Source: Nocardia pseudobrasiliensis NBRC 108224 (GTDB lineage Bacteria > Actinomycetota > Actinomycetes > Mycobacteriales > Mycobacteriaceae). Taken from it: DNA of 64,000 nt. A program made the position numbers and the translations under genes. Each line of letters starts with the position of its first letter. Positions within the stretch are counted from its first letter, which is position 1. The DNA is taken from assembly GCF_001613105.1 (NCBI RefSeq), contig NZ_BDBS01000023.1:158171-222170 (forward strand), given 5' to 3'. Below the pieces are notes generated by a model, which was not told the DNA's origin, did no database searches, and saw only the letters and a list, made by a program, of their open reading frames with translations. Of the stretch, positions 16,447-24,647 are shown one piece after another.

Positions 16447-16649
16447 GCCCTTCCCGCCGGGGCTGTTCAGCGGGAAGGGCCGAGGTGCGCCCTATGCCGG
16501 GCGGCTATTGGTTTGTGGGTGAAGCGCTTTCGCGCTTTTCCGGCGGAGCCGGAACCCGGGTGATGCGGACCGGGTCCCGGCCACCGTCCCCGGCTGCGCC
16601 GGGGAAATCACTGATTGCTCAGTGAGCCTGGAAATACTGATCGCTCAGT
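16447..16649. repeat. run of short hairpins between icl and fadB2
   Basis: Within about 200 bases there are six perfect inverted repeats: GCCCTTCCCGC/GCGGGAAGGGC (16447-16480), AAGCGC/GCGCTT (16522-16537), TCCGGC/GCCGGA (16539-16553), CCCCGGC/GCCGGGG (16588-16604), CACTGA/TCAGTG (16609-16624) and ACTGA/TCAGT (16636-16649). The last overlaps the icl stop codon, and the one before it is a near copy of it, so the 3' end of icl appears locally duplicated. Read on the minus strand the set could end or process the icl transcript before fadB2. Confidence 0.7.
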
Positions 16650-17934
16650 GGAACTGGCCCTCTTCGGTCGAACCCTTCAGCGCCGCGGTCGAGGTGTTGG
16701 GGTCGACCGTGGTGGCGATGGTGTCGAAGTAGCCCGCGCCGACCTCGCGCTGGTGCTTGATGGCGGTGAAGCCACGCTCGGCGGCGGCCTTGAACTCGCG
16801 CTCCTGCAGGTCGACGAAGGCGGTCATACCCTCGCGGGCGTAACCGTAGGCCAGGTCGAACATGCCGTAGTTGAGCGAGTGGAAGCCGGCCAGGGTGATG
16901 AACTGGAACTTGAAGCCCATCGCGCCGAGCTCACGCTGGAACTTCGCGATGGTCGCGTCGTCCAGGTGCGCCTTCCAGTTGAAGGACGGCGAGCAGTTGT
17001 AGGCCAGCAGCTGGTCCGGGAACTCGCCGCGGACCGACTCGGCGAACTTGCGCGCGACCTCGAGGTCCGGCACGCCGGTCTCCATCCAGATCAGGTCGGC
17101 GTAGGGCGCGTAGGCCTTGGCGCGAGCGATGCAGGGCTCGATGCCGTTCTTCACGCCGAAGAAGCCCTCGGCGGTGCGGGTGCCGTCCAGGAACTCACGG
17201 TCGCGCTCGTCCACGTCCGAGGTGATCAGGGTGGCGGCCTCGGCGTCGGTGCGGGCGATGATCACCGACGGCACGTCGGCGACGTCGGCGGCCAGACGCG
17301 CGGAGGTCAGAGTGCGGATGTGCTGCTGGGTGGGGATCAGCACCTTGCCGCCCAGGTGGCCACACTTCTTCTCGGAGGCCAGCTGGTCCTCCCAGTGCAC
17401 GCCGGCGGCGCCGGCGGCGATCATGGCCTTCTGCAGTTCGTAAGCGTTCAGCGCGCCACCGAAGCCGGCCTCGGCGTCGGCGACGATCGGCGCCAGCCAG
17501 TTCTTGACCGAGTCGTCGCCCTCGACCTTGGCGATCTCGTCGGCGCGCAGCAGCGCGTTGTTGATGCGGCGGACCACCGACGGCACCGAGTTGGCCGGGT
17601 ACAGCGACTGGTCGGGGTAGGTGTGGCCGGACAGGTTCGCGTCACCGGCGACCTGCCAACCGGACAGGTAGATGGCCTTCAGGCCGGCGCGGACCTGCTG
17701 CACGGCCTGGTTGCCGGTGAGGGCGCCCAGGGAGTTGATGTAGTCCTCGTTGTTCACGAGATCCCAGAGGATCTCCGAACCGCGGCGGGCCAGGGTGGCC
17801 TCTTCGACGACGGTGCCCTGGAGCTTCGAAACCTGCTCCGCGGTGTAGTTGCGGGTGACGCCCTTCCAGCGGGGGTTGGTGTCCCAATCCTTCTGGATTT
17901 CCGCAGCGGTCTTCGGGGTGCCAACGTTCGACAT
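16645..17934 (-). CDS. icl: isocitrate lyase
   Basis: The protein has 429 residues, like the short ICL1 type of mycobacteria. It cleaves isocitrate to glyoxylate and succinate, the first step of the glyoxylate shunt, and in mycobacteria also serves the methylcitrate cycle. The catalytic KKCGH motif is at 189-193 with Cys191, inside LASEKKCGHLGGKVLIPTQQ. The metal and substrate region AGFGGALNAYEL precedes it, and ENCSPSFNW-like YNCSPSFNWKAHLDD follows. ATG 17934 has a GGAG-type site ten bases upstream. fadB2 follows downstream. The 471-base upstream gap carries CRP/GlxR-like boxes and TTTGC motifs like those bound by RamB, fitting control by carbon source. Confidence 0.96.
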   Translation of the reverse strand: MSNVGTPKTAAEIQKDWDTNPRWKGVTRNYTAEQVSKLQGTVVEEATLARRGSEILWDLVNNEDYINSLGALTGNQAVQQVRAGLKAIYLSGWQVAGDANLSGHTYPDQSLYPANSVPSVVRRINNALLRADEIAKVEGDDSVKNWLAPIVADAEAGFGGALNAYELQKAMIAAGAAGVHWEDQLASEKKCGHLGGKVLIPTQQHIRTLTSARLAADVADVPSVIIARTDAEAATLITSDVDERDREFLDGTRTAEGFFGVKNGIEPCIARAKAYAPYADLIWMETGVPDLEVARKFAESVRGEFPDQLLAYNCSPSFNWKAHLDDATIAKFQRELGAMGFKFQFITLAGFHSLNYGMFDLAYGYAREGMTAFVDLQEREFKAAAERGFTAIKHQREVGAGYFDTIATTVDPNTSTAALKGSTEEGQFH

Positions 17935-18167
17935 CTCTTGACTCCACTTCTTCGGTCTAGTCGGTGCCCCAGTCCGGGGCACTCGGGGGAATGTCCGAAC
18001 TCTGCTGGAGCGGCAATTTGCAGGCTTGCTAGGGCCTCGGGGTGTACTTCCACACGATTGCACAGACCAAAAGTGCCGTCTACCTGTTGCTAATGCGAAT
18101 CTCGGCTAGCTTTGTCGGTCACTTTGCTAATCCTGTGAAATTTGCGAGTTAATTGCACGGCCGACAT

Positions 18168-18181
18168 CTACTCGCGAGTAG
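18168..18181. promoter_or_regulatory. 14-base perfect palindrome upstream of icl
   Basis: CTACTCGCGAGTAG reads the same on both strands and lies 234 bases upstream of the icl ATG. It has the form of a dimeric repressor site. No matching regulator is adjacent. Confidence 0.4.
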
Positions 18182-18264
18182 GTCTGACCTGCAGTTTAGC
18201 GTAACGCGCGTACTGTTTGGGTGATCGTTACCACTTGGTTGCTTCGGCGGTGCAGATTCCCGCT

Positions 18265-18280
18265 TGTGATGACGTTCACA
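18265..18280. promoter_or_regulatory. CRP/GlxR-type operator, perfect consensus
   Basis: TGTGATGACGTTCACA matches TGTGA-N6-TCACA exactly, and the dyad extends to GCTTGTGA/TCACAAGC (18262-18283). CRP-family proteins (GlxR in Corynebacterium, Rv3676 in M. tuberculosis) bind this consensus, and GlxR is known to act on glyoxylate-cycle genes. It is 126 bases before the lipase ATG and 331 before that of icl. Confidence 0.7.
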
Positions 18281-18301
18281 AGCTCGGGCGGGCGCCTCCT
18301 G

Positions 18302-18317
18302 TGTGGTCTGGATCACT
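18302..18317. promoter_or_regulatory. second, weaker CRP-like box
   Basis: TGTGGTCTGGATCACT keeps TGTG and TCAC at the right spacing, with two mismatches to TGTGA-N6-TCACA. Its centre is 37 bases from that of the perfect box and 96 bases before the lipase ATG. Confidence 0.35.
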
Positions 18318-18405
18318 TATCGGGTAGACGAGATACCCGGCGACGAGATGGACATGCGCCCTACTGCGAGACTTGTGTTCTGGGGAAAGAGAAGAGGACT
18401 CACGT

Positions 18406-19542
18406 ATGCGGAAGCTCTTGACCACGGCCGTGCTGACCGTCGCCTCGGCGACCGGCCTACTCGGCCTACCGATCGCCCAGGCCGCGCCCGCCACGGGCGT
18501 GGTGCGGTCGGTGGAACCGCTGTCGGCCGCCGCGACCCTGCCGGGATCGGTGAATTCGGAGCGATTGCTCTACTCGACCACGACCGTGGGCGATCAGCCG
18601 ACCGTCGCGAGCGCCGCGGTGTATTTCCCGCCCGGCGAGGCGCCCGCGGGCGGATGGCCGATCATCGCGTGGGCGCACGGGACGGTCGGGCTCGGTGACG
18701 ACTGCGCCTACAGCGTGGGCGGGCCCGCGGAGGTCGCGCGCGACTGGGCCTATCTGGGGACGTGGTTGAAGCAGGGCTATGCGATCGTGGCCGCGGATTA
18801 CGCGGGCCTGGGCACGCCGGGTGAGCATCCGTATCTGGACGGTGTGGTCGAGGCGCACAATGTCGTCGACGCGGTGCGGGCCGCGAGTGATCACTACGGC
18901 TCGTTGGCGAAGAAATGGGTGGTGGTCGGTCAGTCCCAGGGCGGCGGGGCGGCGGTGGCCACCGCGCGGCACGCCACCGAATTCGGCGGACCCGAATTGG
19001 ATTACCGCGGTGCGGTGGCCACCGGTACGCCCGCTTATATCGAGGACATTCTGCAGCCGCTGGGACCCGGTGTGCCGCCGGTGAAGTTGAGCAAGGACAC
19101 CACCGCCTATGTGCTGTTCATTCTCAACGGCCTGCGCACCGCGCATCCGGAGCTGAATATCGACTCGTTCCTGACCGACGCGGGCCGTGAATGGGTCGCG
19201 CGCGGACAGCGCGAATGCGTGGGCGCGCTGGCCGAGGACGCGTCTGAGCACAATGTGGTGGTCGGCGATCTGTTCGCCCGGCCGCTGTCGCAGATCCCGG
19301 ATCTGCACGGCCTGCTGTACAACTACCTCGGACTGCCCGAAACGGGTTACGACAAGCCGCTGTTCATGGGTCAGGGCCTGCGCGACACCGATGTGATCAC
19401 CCCGGAGACGCTGCGCTTCGCCGCGGTGCTGCAGGCCAATGGGCAGCCGGTCACGTTCAAGACCTATCCGACCGATCACAGCGGGACGGTGAACGCCTCG
19501 CTCGTCGATTCGGTGCCGTTCGTGCGGAATCTGTTCGCGTAG
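18406..19542 (+). CDS. secreted lipase (fungal-type secretory lipase, LIP family)
   Basis: The protein has 378 residues from ATG 18406 (GAGGA upstream) with a signal peptide MRKLLTTAVLTVASATGLLG (cleavage near residue 26). The LIP-family features are WPIIAWAHGTVGLGDDCAYS, AADYAGLGTPGEHPYLDG, the nucleophile elbow VVVGQSQGGGAA, and a late YPTDHSGTVNAS with the triad His. Such enzymes release fatty acids from lipids or esters outside the cell, which links naturally to icl and fadB2 on the other side of the shared promoter region. The 3' end overlaps the convergent xanthine dehydrogenase gene by 67 bases. Confidence 0.88.
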   Translation: MRKLLTTAVLTVASATGLLGLPIAQAAPATGVVRSVEPLSAAATLPGSVNSERLLYSTTTVGDQPTVASAAVYFPPGEAPAGGWPIIAWAHGTVGLGDDCAYSVGGPAEVARDWAYLGTWLKQGYAIVAADYAGLGTPGEHPYLDGVVEAHNVVDAVRAASDHYGSLAKKWVVVGQSQGGGAAVATARHATEFGGPELDYRGAVATGTPAYIEDILQPLGPGVPPVKLSKDTTAYVLFILNGLRTAHPELNIDSFLTDAGREWVARGQRECVGALAEDASEHNVVVGDLFARPLSQIPDLHGLLYNYLGLPETGYDKPLFMGQGLRDTDVITPETLRFAAVLQANGQPVTFKTYPTDHSGTVNASLVDSVPFVRNLFA

Positions 19543-22178
19543 AGCTCCCAGAGGCGGTCGGCCGTGAGCGGCAGCGCGTGCGGCCGCACGCCCAGGGCGG
19601 CGCGAACGGCATTGGCCAGGGCCGGGGCGACCGGGTTGTAGGGCGATTCGCTCATCGACTTGGCACCCAGCGGGCCGAATTCGTCGGCGGTCGCGGCGAA
19701 GTACACCTCGGTGCGGGGTAGGTCGGCGTACTGCGGAATGTGGTAGTGGCGAAGGGTTTTCGTGGTGACGATGCCCTCGTCCACACGCATGTCCTCATAC
19801 AGCGCGCCGCCGATGGCCTGGGCAACGCCGCCCTCCACCTGACCGCGACACTGGCGTTCGTTGAGTACGACACCGGCGTCGGCGGCGTGCACCGACCGCA
19901 GGATGCGCAGCTGACCGGTGTCGGGGTTGATCGCGATGCGGAAGGCCTGGACGTTGAAGGCGACCGAGCGCTGACTGCCGTCGTAGTCGGCGCGGGCGTG
20001 CAATCGCCCGGACGACAACAGTTCTCGGGCGGTGAGTTGGCGATTTCCCCTGGCGCGGGCGATCATCAGTTTCCGCAATTCGACGCAGGCGGCATGAACG
20101 GCCTTGCCCGCGACCACGATTCCGGTGGAGCCGAAGGCCCCGGTGTCGTGATCGGTGAGATCGGTGTCGGCGTGGCGGATTCGGATGCGCGACACGTCGG
20201 TCCCCAGGGCGTCCGCCGCGAGCTGGGCATGCACGGTGGTGGTGCCGTTGCCGAATTCCGCTGTGCCCACGCGGATTTCATAGGTTCCGTCGGCCAGGAG
20301 TTCGGCCTCGGCGACGCTGTGGTGGCCGCGGGGCGGGATGGTGGCGATCATGGCGGCGGCCATACCCTCGCCGATCCGCCAGCCCGGCTCGACCCGTGCG
20401 TCGGCGCGGCCGCGCTCGAGTGCTCGCTCGGCGAGATCGAGGCACTGGTCCAGGCCGTAGCTGGCTACGGTCAGATCGTCGTCGTCCACGCACGGGCCGC
20501 CGATCAGCGCGTCGCCCGGCACGATGACATTGCGGCGGCGGAATTCGAAGGGGTCCAGGCCGAGTCGGTGGGCGAGTTCGTCGAGGGCGCATTCGATGCC
20601 GAAGCCGATCTGGCCCAGGCCGTAGCCGCGGAACGCGCCGGAGGGGATGTTGTTGGTGTAGACCGCGCGGCCGTCGACGCGCTTGTTCGCGCAGCGGTAC
20701 AGCGCGACCGATTCGTTCACGCCGTGGAAAAGCACTCCGACGCTGTGGTTTCCGTAGGCTCCGGCGTCTGCGAGGACGTCGATGGCCAGGGCGGTCAGGC
20801 GGCCGTCGGCGTCGGCGGCCGCGGTCACCTCGATGCGCATCGGGTGGCGGCAGGTGGCCGCGGTGAATTCGTCGGTGCGGGTGAATTCGTACTGCACGGG
20901 GCGGCCGGTGCGCAGGACGGCAAGGGCCACAAGGTCTTCCGACAGCATCTCCTGCTTCGCGCCGAAACCGCCGCCGACGCGTTTGGCGAAGACGCGCACC
21001 CGCTCGCGCGGCAGTTCGAACAGATGACACAGCTCATCGCGCACGAGATACGGCACCTGGGTGCTGGTGCGGATGACCAGGCGGCCGGTGTCGTCGAGCC
21101 AGCCGATGCTGCCGTGGGTTTCGAGGTGGACGTGCTGGGCGCGCGGGGTGAACCAGACGCCGCGCACCACCTCGGCGGCCGCCGCGAGTCCGGCCGTCAC
21201 ATCGCCCGCGCGACCGTGCACCTCGGCCACGATATTGCGTTCGCGATCGGCGATCCGGGCCGAATCCGGTTTGTCGGCATGCAGTTTCGGCGCACGCGGC
21301 GACAGGGCGGCCTCCGGGTCGAAGACGGCGGGCAGCGGCTCGTAGACCACGCGCAGCGCGCGGCATCCGGCCCGGGCGATATCGAGGGTGTCGGCGACCA
21401 CCGCGGCCACGCGCTGGCCCGCGAAGCGCACCACGTCGTCGAGGACGCGGGTGTCGTCCGGATCGTCCTCGCGGATCTCGTGGCGGGCCGAGGAATACGC
21501 GGTCGCGGGACTGTCGGCGTGGGTCAGCACCGCGCGCACGCCCGCGATCGCCTCGGCCGCCGAGGTATCGATCGAGACGATGCGCGCGTGCGGATGCGGG
21601 CTGGGCAGCACGGCCAGGTGCAGCGGCGGTGTGGGCGGACCGTCCGCGGGGTCGGTCGCGATATCCATGGTGAACGGTTCGGTCCCGGAAACCACCCGCA
21701 GGGCGGCCGGTGGCGCGATGCCCGGATCGGCCGCGGCGTCGGCGTCGCAGATCGCCTCGCCGATGGCCCGATAGCCGGTGCAGCGGCACAGATTTCCCTT
21801 CAGCAGGTCCGGAAGCTGTTCGGGGCGCGGCGAACCGGCGCACATCCGTTCCAGATCGCATGCGCTGACCACCATTCCGGCGGTGCAGAAGCCGCACTGG
21901 AATCCGCCCCGCTCGGCGAGGCGCTGTTGGATCGGGTGCGGGTCGGCGGGGGTGCCGAGTCCGGCCGCGGTGGTCACCGATCGGTCGGCCACGCGGTGTG
22001 CCGGGAAGACACAGGAATGGACGGCCTCCCCGTCGATGAGGACCGCGCACGCGCCGCAGTCGCCCGCGTCGCAGCCCTTCTTCACGGCCGTTTCGCCCTG
22101 TTCGCGCAGCAGGGTGCGCAGGCACTGTCCGGGGCGGGGGTTGGCCTCGATGGATCTGCCGTCGAGTTCGAATTTCAC
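19476..22178 (-). CDS. xanthine dehydrogenase, fused Fe-S and molybdenum subunits
   Basis: The 900 residues join two subunits that are often separate. Residues 1-75 are a plant-type [2Fe-2S] domain (Cys36, Cys41, Cys44, Cys56) and 78-155 the second [2Fe-2S] domain (Cys95, Cys98, Cys131, Cys133; CGFCTAGM and NLCRCTGYRAIGEA). From about 190 comes the hammerhead domain and then the molybdopterin domains (RVGGGFGAKQEMLSEDL, PSGAFRGYGLGQIGFGIECA, AEFGNGTTTVHAQLAADALG). The active-site loop near the C-terminus reads GAKSMSESPYNPVAPALANA, so the catalytic Glu lies in SESP rather than GEPP. With the FAD subunit (4-base overlap upstream) it would oxidise hypoxanthine and xanthine to urate. Its C-terminal tail overlaps the lipase gene. 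Confidence 0.88.
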   Translation of the reverse strand: MKFELDGRSIEANPRPGQCLRTLLREQGETAVKKGCDAGDCGACAVLIDGEAVHSCVFPAHRVADRSVTTAAGLGTPADPHPIQQRLAERGGFQCGFCTAGMVVSACDLERMCAGSPRPEQLPDLLKGNLCRCTGYRAIGEAICDADAAADPGIAPPAALRVVSGTEPFTMDIATDPADGPPTPPLHLAVLPSPHPHARIVSIDTSAAEAIAGVRAVLTHADSPATAYSSARHEIREDDPDDTRVLDDVVRFAGQRVAAVVADTLDIARAGCRALRVVYEPLPAVFDPEAALSPRAPKLHADKPDSARIADRERNIVAEVHGRAGDVTAGLAAAAEVVRGVWFTPRAQHVHLETHGSIGWLDDTGRLVIRTSTQVPYLVRDELCHLFELPRERVRVFAKRVGGGFGAKQEMLSEDLVALAVLRTGRPVQYEFTRTDEFTAATCRHPMRIEVTAAADADGRLTALAIDVLADAGAYGNHSVGVLFHGVNESVALYRCANKRVDGRAVYTNNIPSGAFRGYGLGQIGFGIECALDELAHRLGLDPFEFRRRNVIVPGDALIGGPCVDDDDLTVASYGLDQCLDLAERALERGRADARVEPGWRIGEGMAAAMIATIPPRGHHSVAEAELLADGTYEIRVGTAEFGNGTTTVHAQLAADALGTDVSRIRIRHADTDLTDHDTGAFGSTGIVVAGKAVHAACVELRKLMIARARGNRQLTARELLSSGRLHARADYDGSQRSVAFNVQAFRIAINPDTGQLRILRSVHAADAGVVLNERQCRGQVEGGVAQAIGGALYEDMRVDEGIVTTKTLRHYHIPQYADLPRTEVYFAATADEFGPLGAKSMSESPYNPVAPALANAVRAALGVRPHALPLTADRLWELYANRFRTNGTESTSEAFTVPL

Positions 22179-23017
22179 GGCCGCGCCTCCCGTAGTTCGG
22201 CCAGCACATCCGCGGCGAGCACGGTGCAGACGTGGCGTCGCCAGGCGGGTGTGCCGTGTGGATCGTCGAACCAGAGCTCACGCGGCAGGTCCAGAATGGT
22301 TGCCCTGAGTTCGCCATCTGTGGGCACGCGGGCGAATTCGAGGCCGATCGGGCGGGTGGTCGCGGCGCTCAATGTGATCGCGCAGTGGCCGTCGACATCG
22401 GCGCGACCCATGACGACCGCACCGGAGCGGCCCTGCGGGGCGAGGGCGATCTTGCGAAAGGCGGTGCGCGAGCGCATCTTCGCGGCCTCGATGTGCACCG
22501 AGCGCAACACCTCGCCCGGGCGCAGATCGATGCGACCCGGACCGAGGACGAACCGGGACAGCGGGATTCGGCGTTCGGTGTCGCCGTGCCAGAGGAGGGC
22601 CTCGGCGTCGAGGGCGGTCAGCACGGCGAGCACCGCACCGGCGGGCAGCGCCAGGCAGATATTGCCGCCGACGGTCGCGGTCCGGCGGATCTTGTGCGAG
22701 GCCAGCAGCGCCCGGCAGGCGAGCGGGAACAATTCCGCCGCAGGCCATTCCGCGGGCGTCGCGGCAGTGTCGAATTCGGCGAGGGTGCAGGTCGCGGCGA
22801 TTTCCAGGCCCGCGTCGGTGACGGTGAGCGTGGGCCAGCCGAGTGCGGTGATATCGACGAGGCGTTCGATGTGATCCTGCGGTTCCGACAGCAGCCAGGT
22901 GCCGCCCGCGAGCACCGCCGCGGATCCGGTCAGCGCCGCGAGATCGGCCCGTTCCCGGGCCACCACCAACTCGCGCACCGTATCCAAATCCACGTCGACC
23001 ACCCCAATCCTCACCAT
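22175..23017 (-). CDS. xanthine dehydrogenase FAD-binding subunit
   Basis: This 280-residue protein of the CoxM/XdhB FAD-binding family carries the flavin motifs LAGGTWLLSEPQ (AGGT type) and ATVGGNICLALPAGAVLAVL (TxGGN), plus a C-terminal CO-dehydrogenase flavoprotein domain (FRKIALAPQGRSGAVVMGRA). It passes electrons from the Fe-S clusters of the partner to NAD+. ATG 23017 lacks a ribosome site; an in-frame GTG at 23002 has GAGG six bases before it and may be the true start. It overlaps the Fe-S/Mo gene by four bases and lies 72 bases downstream of the hydroxyisourate hydrolase gene. Confidence 0.9.
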   Translation of the reverse strand: MVRIGVVDVDLDTVRELVVARERADLAALTGSAAVLAGGTWLLSEPQDHIERLVDITALGWPTLTVTDAGLEIAATCTLAEFDTAATPAEWPAAELFPLACRALLASHKIRRTATVGGNICLALPAGAVLAVLTALDAEALLWHGDTERRIPLSRFVLGPGRIDLRPGEVLRSVHIEAAKMRSRTAFRKIALAPQGRSGAVVMGRADVDGHCAITLSAATTRPIGLEFARVPTDGELRATILDLPRELWFDDPHGTPAWRRHVCTVLAADVLAELREARP

Positions 23018-23089
23018 ACTGCCGCGGCCCGGGGCCGATCTGTTACCCAGACTAAAGGCTTTGGATTGCGAGGATGTTGCGTGGCGAGG

Positions 23090-23410
23090 TCAGCTGCCCC
23101 GATAGGTCGAATAGGCGAACGGCGACAGCAGCAGCGGCACGTGATAGTGCCGCTCCTCGGCCACGGTGAAGGCGATGGTGACCTCGGGATAGAAGGTCTC
23201 GACGCCCTGCGCGGCGAAGTACTCGGCAGTGGCGAATCGCACGCGGTGGACCCCCGGCCCGAGGCTCTCCCCCAACCGAGCGATCCGCCCGTCGGCATCG
23301 GTGACCGCCGTGGCCGATGCGGTGTCATCCGCGGCGAGAAGCGTCACCGCGACGCCCGCAGCGGGCGCGCCGCGAACCGCGTCGAGAATATGGGTGCTGA
23401 GGGTGCTCAT
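23090..23410 (-). CDS. 5-hydroxyisourate hydrolase (transthyretin-like)
   Basis: The 106-residue protein has the family's length and signatures: STHILDAVRGAPAAGV at the start with the active-site His, a central RVRFATAEYFAA segment, and YHVPLLLSPFAYSTYRGS at the end with the diagnostic YRGS terminus. It hydrolyses 5-hydroxyisourate, the product of urate oxidation, to OHCU. Its ATG overlaps the stop of the OHCU decarboxylase gene by four bases, so the two enzymes of consecutive steps are co-translated. It is the second gene of the minus-strand purine operon. Confidence 0.95.
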   Translation of the reverse strand: MSTLSTHILDAVRGAPAAGVAVTLLAADDTASATAVTDADGRIARLGESLGPGVHRVRFATAEYFAAQGVETFYPEVTIAFTVAEERHYHVPLLLSPFAYSTYRGS

Positions 23411-23919
23411 CGCGCCTCCGCCGGATCGCGGATCAATCGGCGCAGTCTGATCCGATTGATCTTGGTCAGTTCCTCGCGCACGATACCGCGCTCGGTGCGG
23501 TAGTCGTTGTGCAGTCGCGACATCAGGATGTCGAGCAGTTCCGAGGCCGTGCGGCCGGTCGCGCAGACCAGATAGACATGGCCGAATTCGGCCTCGTACG
23601 CGCGGTTCCAGGCGGCCAGCGCGGCGCGGATGTCGTCGGTGGCGTCGGCCACTCCGGCCTGTTCGCGGGCCGAGGAGGGATTGTCGGGCGTCGCGCCGAT
23701 CCGGGGATGGCCGGACAGGGCGCGATCCAACTCCTCCTCCGAGATCTCCGCCAGCGCGCGATCGGCCGTCGCCAACAGCTCGGGAAGAGTGGCGAAGGGT
23801 CGCCGGGCGGCCACGGCCCGCGCCCAGGCGGGTGAGGAACAGCAGGTAAGCAGCAGTTCGACGGCCTGATCCTCGGGCAGCGCGGCCAGGGCGCGCAGGT
23901 CGATCTCCTCATTCGTCAT
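23407..23919 (-). CDS. 2-oxo-4-hydroxy-4-carboxy-5-ureidoimidazoline (OHCU) decarboxylase
   Basis: The protein has 170 residues from ATG 23919. Family motifs are LLTCCSSPAWARAVAARRPF near the start, the catalytic-region GHPRIGATPDNPSS containing the active-site His, and FGHVYLVCATGRTASELLDI. It converts OHCU to S-allantoin, the step after 5-hydroxyisourate hydrolase. It is the first gene of the purine operon (decarboxylase, hydrolase, FAD subunit, Fe-S/Mo subunit) and is divergent from the MocA-like gene, with 79 bases between. No urate oxidase is encoded in the window although its product is the substrate of this pathway. Confidence 0.94.
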   Translation of the reverse strand: MTNEEIDLRALAALPEDQAVELLLTCCSSPAWARAVAARRPFATLPELLATADRALAEISEEELDRALSGHPRIGATPDNPSSAREQAGVADATDDIRAALAAWNRAYEAEFGHVYLVCATGRTASELLDILMSRLHNDYRTERGIVREELTKINRIRLRRLIRDPAEAR

Positions 23920-23998
23920 CGCCTCCCAGCATCGGCGACCGCCAGGACGGATGCCACTCGGACGGCGAAGATCACCGCACGCGGCTACCCTCGCGGCC

Positions 23999-24631
23999 AT
24001 GAGCGACGGACGCTGCGCGGGGGTACTGCTGGCCGCGGGCGCGGGCACCCGCTACGGCCGCCCGAAGGTGCTGGCCGAGGACGGGGCCTGGTTGCGCACG
24101 GCCGTCGCGGCGCTGCGGGCGGGCGGCTGCGATCCGCTGTACGTCGTCCTGGGCGCGACCGGCCCGGCGCGGCGCGGGCCGGACGGGCGGTGGCTGATCT
24201 GCGAAACCCTCGCGATTCCCGAAGGCGTGCAACCGGTCTGGGCCGCGGATTGGGCGGTGGGCCTGGCCGCGTCGCTGCGCACGGGCCTCGGCGCGATCGC
24301 GCGACACGACGAACAACCGACCGAAGCCGGGGCACCGCGGTATGTGGCGATCATGCCGGTCGATACGCCGGATGTGGGAGCAGATGTCGTCGCGCGGGTG
24401 ATAGCGGCCGCGCGGGCGGCGCCGAGCGGGCTGGCGCGCGCGACATTCGATGGCCGCCCCGGTCATCCGGTTGTGCTATTTCACGACCACTGGGCGGCGG
24501 TGATCAAATCCGCGCAAGGAAATTCCGGAGCCCGTACCTTTCTGGACGGGAGAACCGATATCGTGGCCGTCACGTGCGACGATTTGGCAACGGGTCGCGA
24601 CCACGACTACCCGCCCAATCGCGCACGCTGA
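23999..24631 (+). CDS. MocA-like molybdenum cofactor nucleotidyltransferase
   Basis: The protein has 210 residues. The nucleotidyltransferase motif GVLLAAGAGTRYGRPKVLA is at the N-terminus. Later blocks are YVAIMPVDTPDVGADVVARV (metal-binding D-x-D-like) and RPGHPVVLFHDHW, the usual G-x-P-x-x-x-x-P-x-H pattern with HPV. Relatives (MocA, CTP:molybdopterin cytidylyltransferase, and its Mo-enzyme-specific homologues) finish the cofactor of xanthine-dehydrogenase-type enzymes, which suits the divergent purine operon. ATG 23999 lies seven bases after TACCCT with no ribosome site, so the transcript is probably leaderless. xdhC follows after 16 bases. Confidence 0.88.
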   Translation: MSDGRCAGVLLAAGAGTRYGRPKVLAEDGAWLRTAVAALRAGGCDPLYVVLGATGPARRGPDGRWLICETLAIPEGVQPVWAADWAVGLAASLRTGLGAIARHDEQPTEAGAPRYVAIMPVDTPDVGADVVARVIAAARAAPSGLARATFDGRPGHPVVLFHDHWAAVIKSAQGNSGARTFLDGRTDIVAVTCDDLATGRDHDYPPNRAR

Positions 24632-24647
24632 CCGGGAGCAGTGTGTG

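Larger units (their letters stand above)
17935..18405. promoter_or_regulatory. divergent control region of icl and secreted lipase
   Basis: This 471-base gap contains no gene. From left to right it holds CACTTTGCTAA (18120-18130) and GAAATTTGCGAG (about 18137-18148), both similar to the A-rich/TTTGCAAA sites of RamB; a perfect 14-base palindrome CTACTCGCGAGTAG (18168-18181); a CRP/GlxR consensus box at 18265-18280; a weaker one at 18302-18317; and the lipase ribosome site GAGGA near 18392. Low GC around 18060-18230 marks the likely icl promoter. Confidence 0.6.

Noticed and set aside
19740..22874. A 1044-codon open frame on the plus strand
   Set aside because: It is antisense to the xanthine dehydrogenase genes, has no domain, and arises from high-GC codon bias in the real frame.
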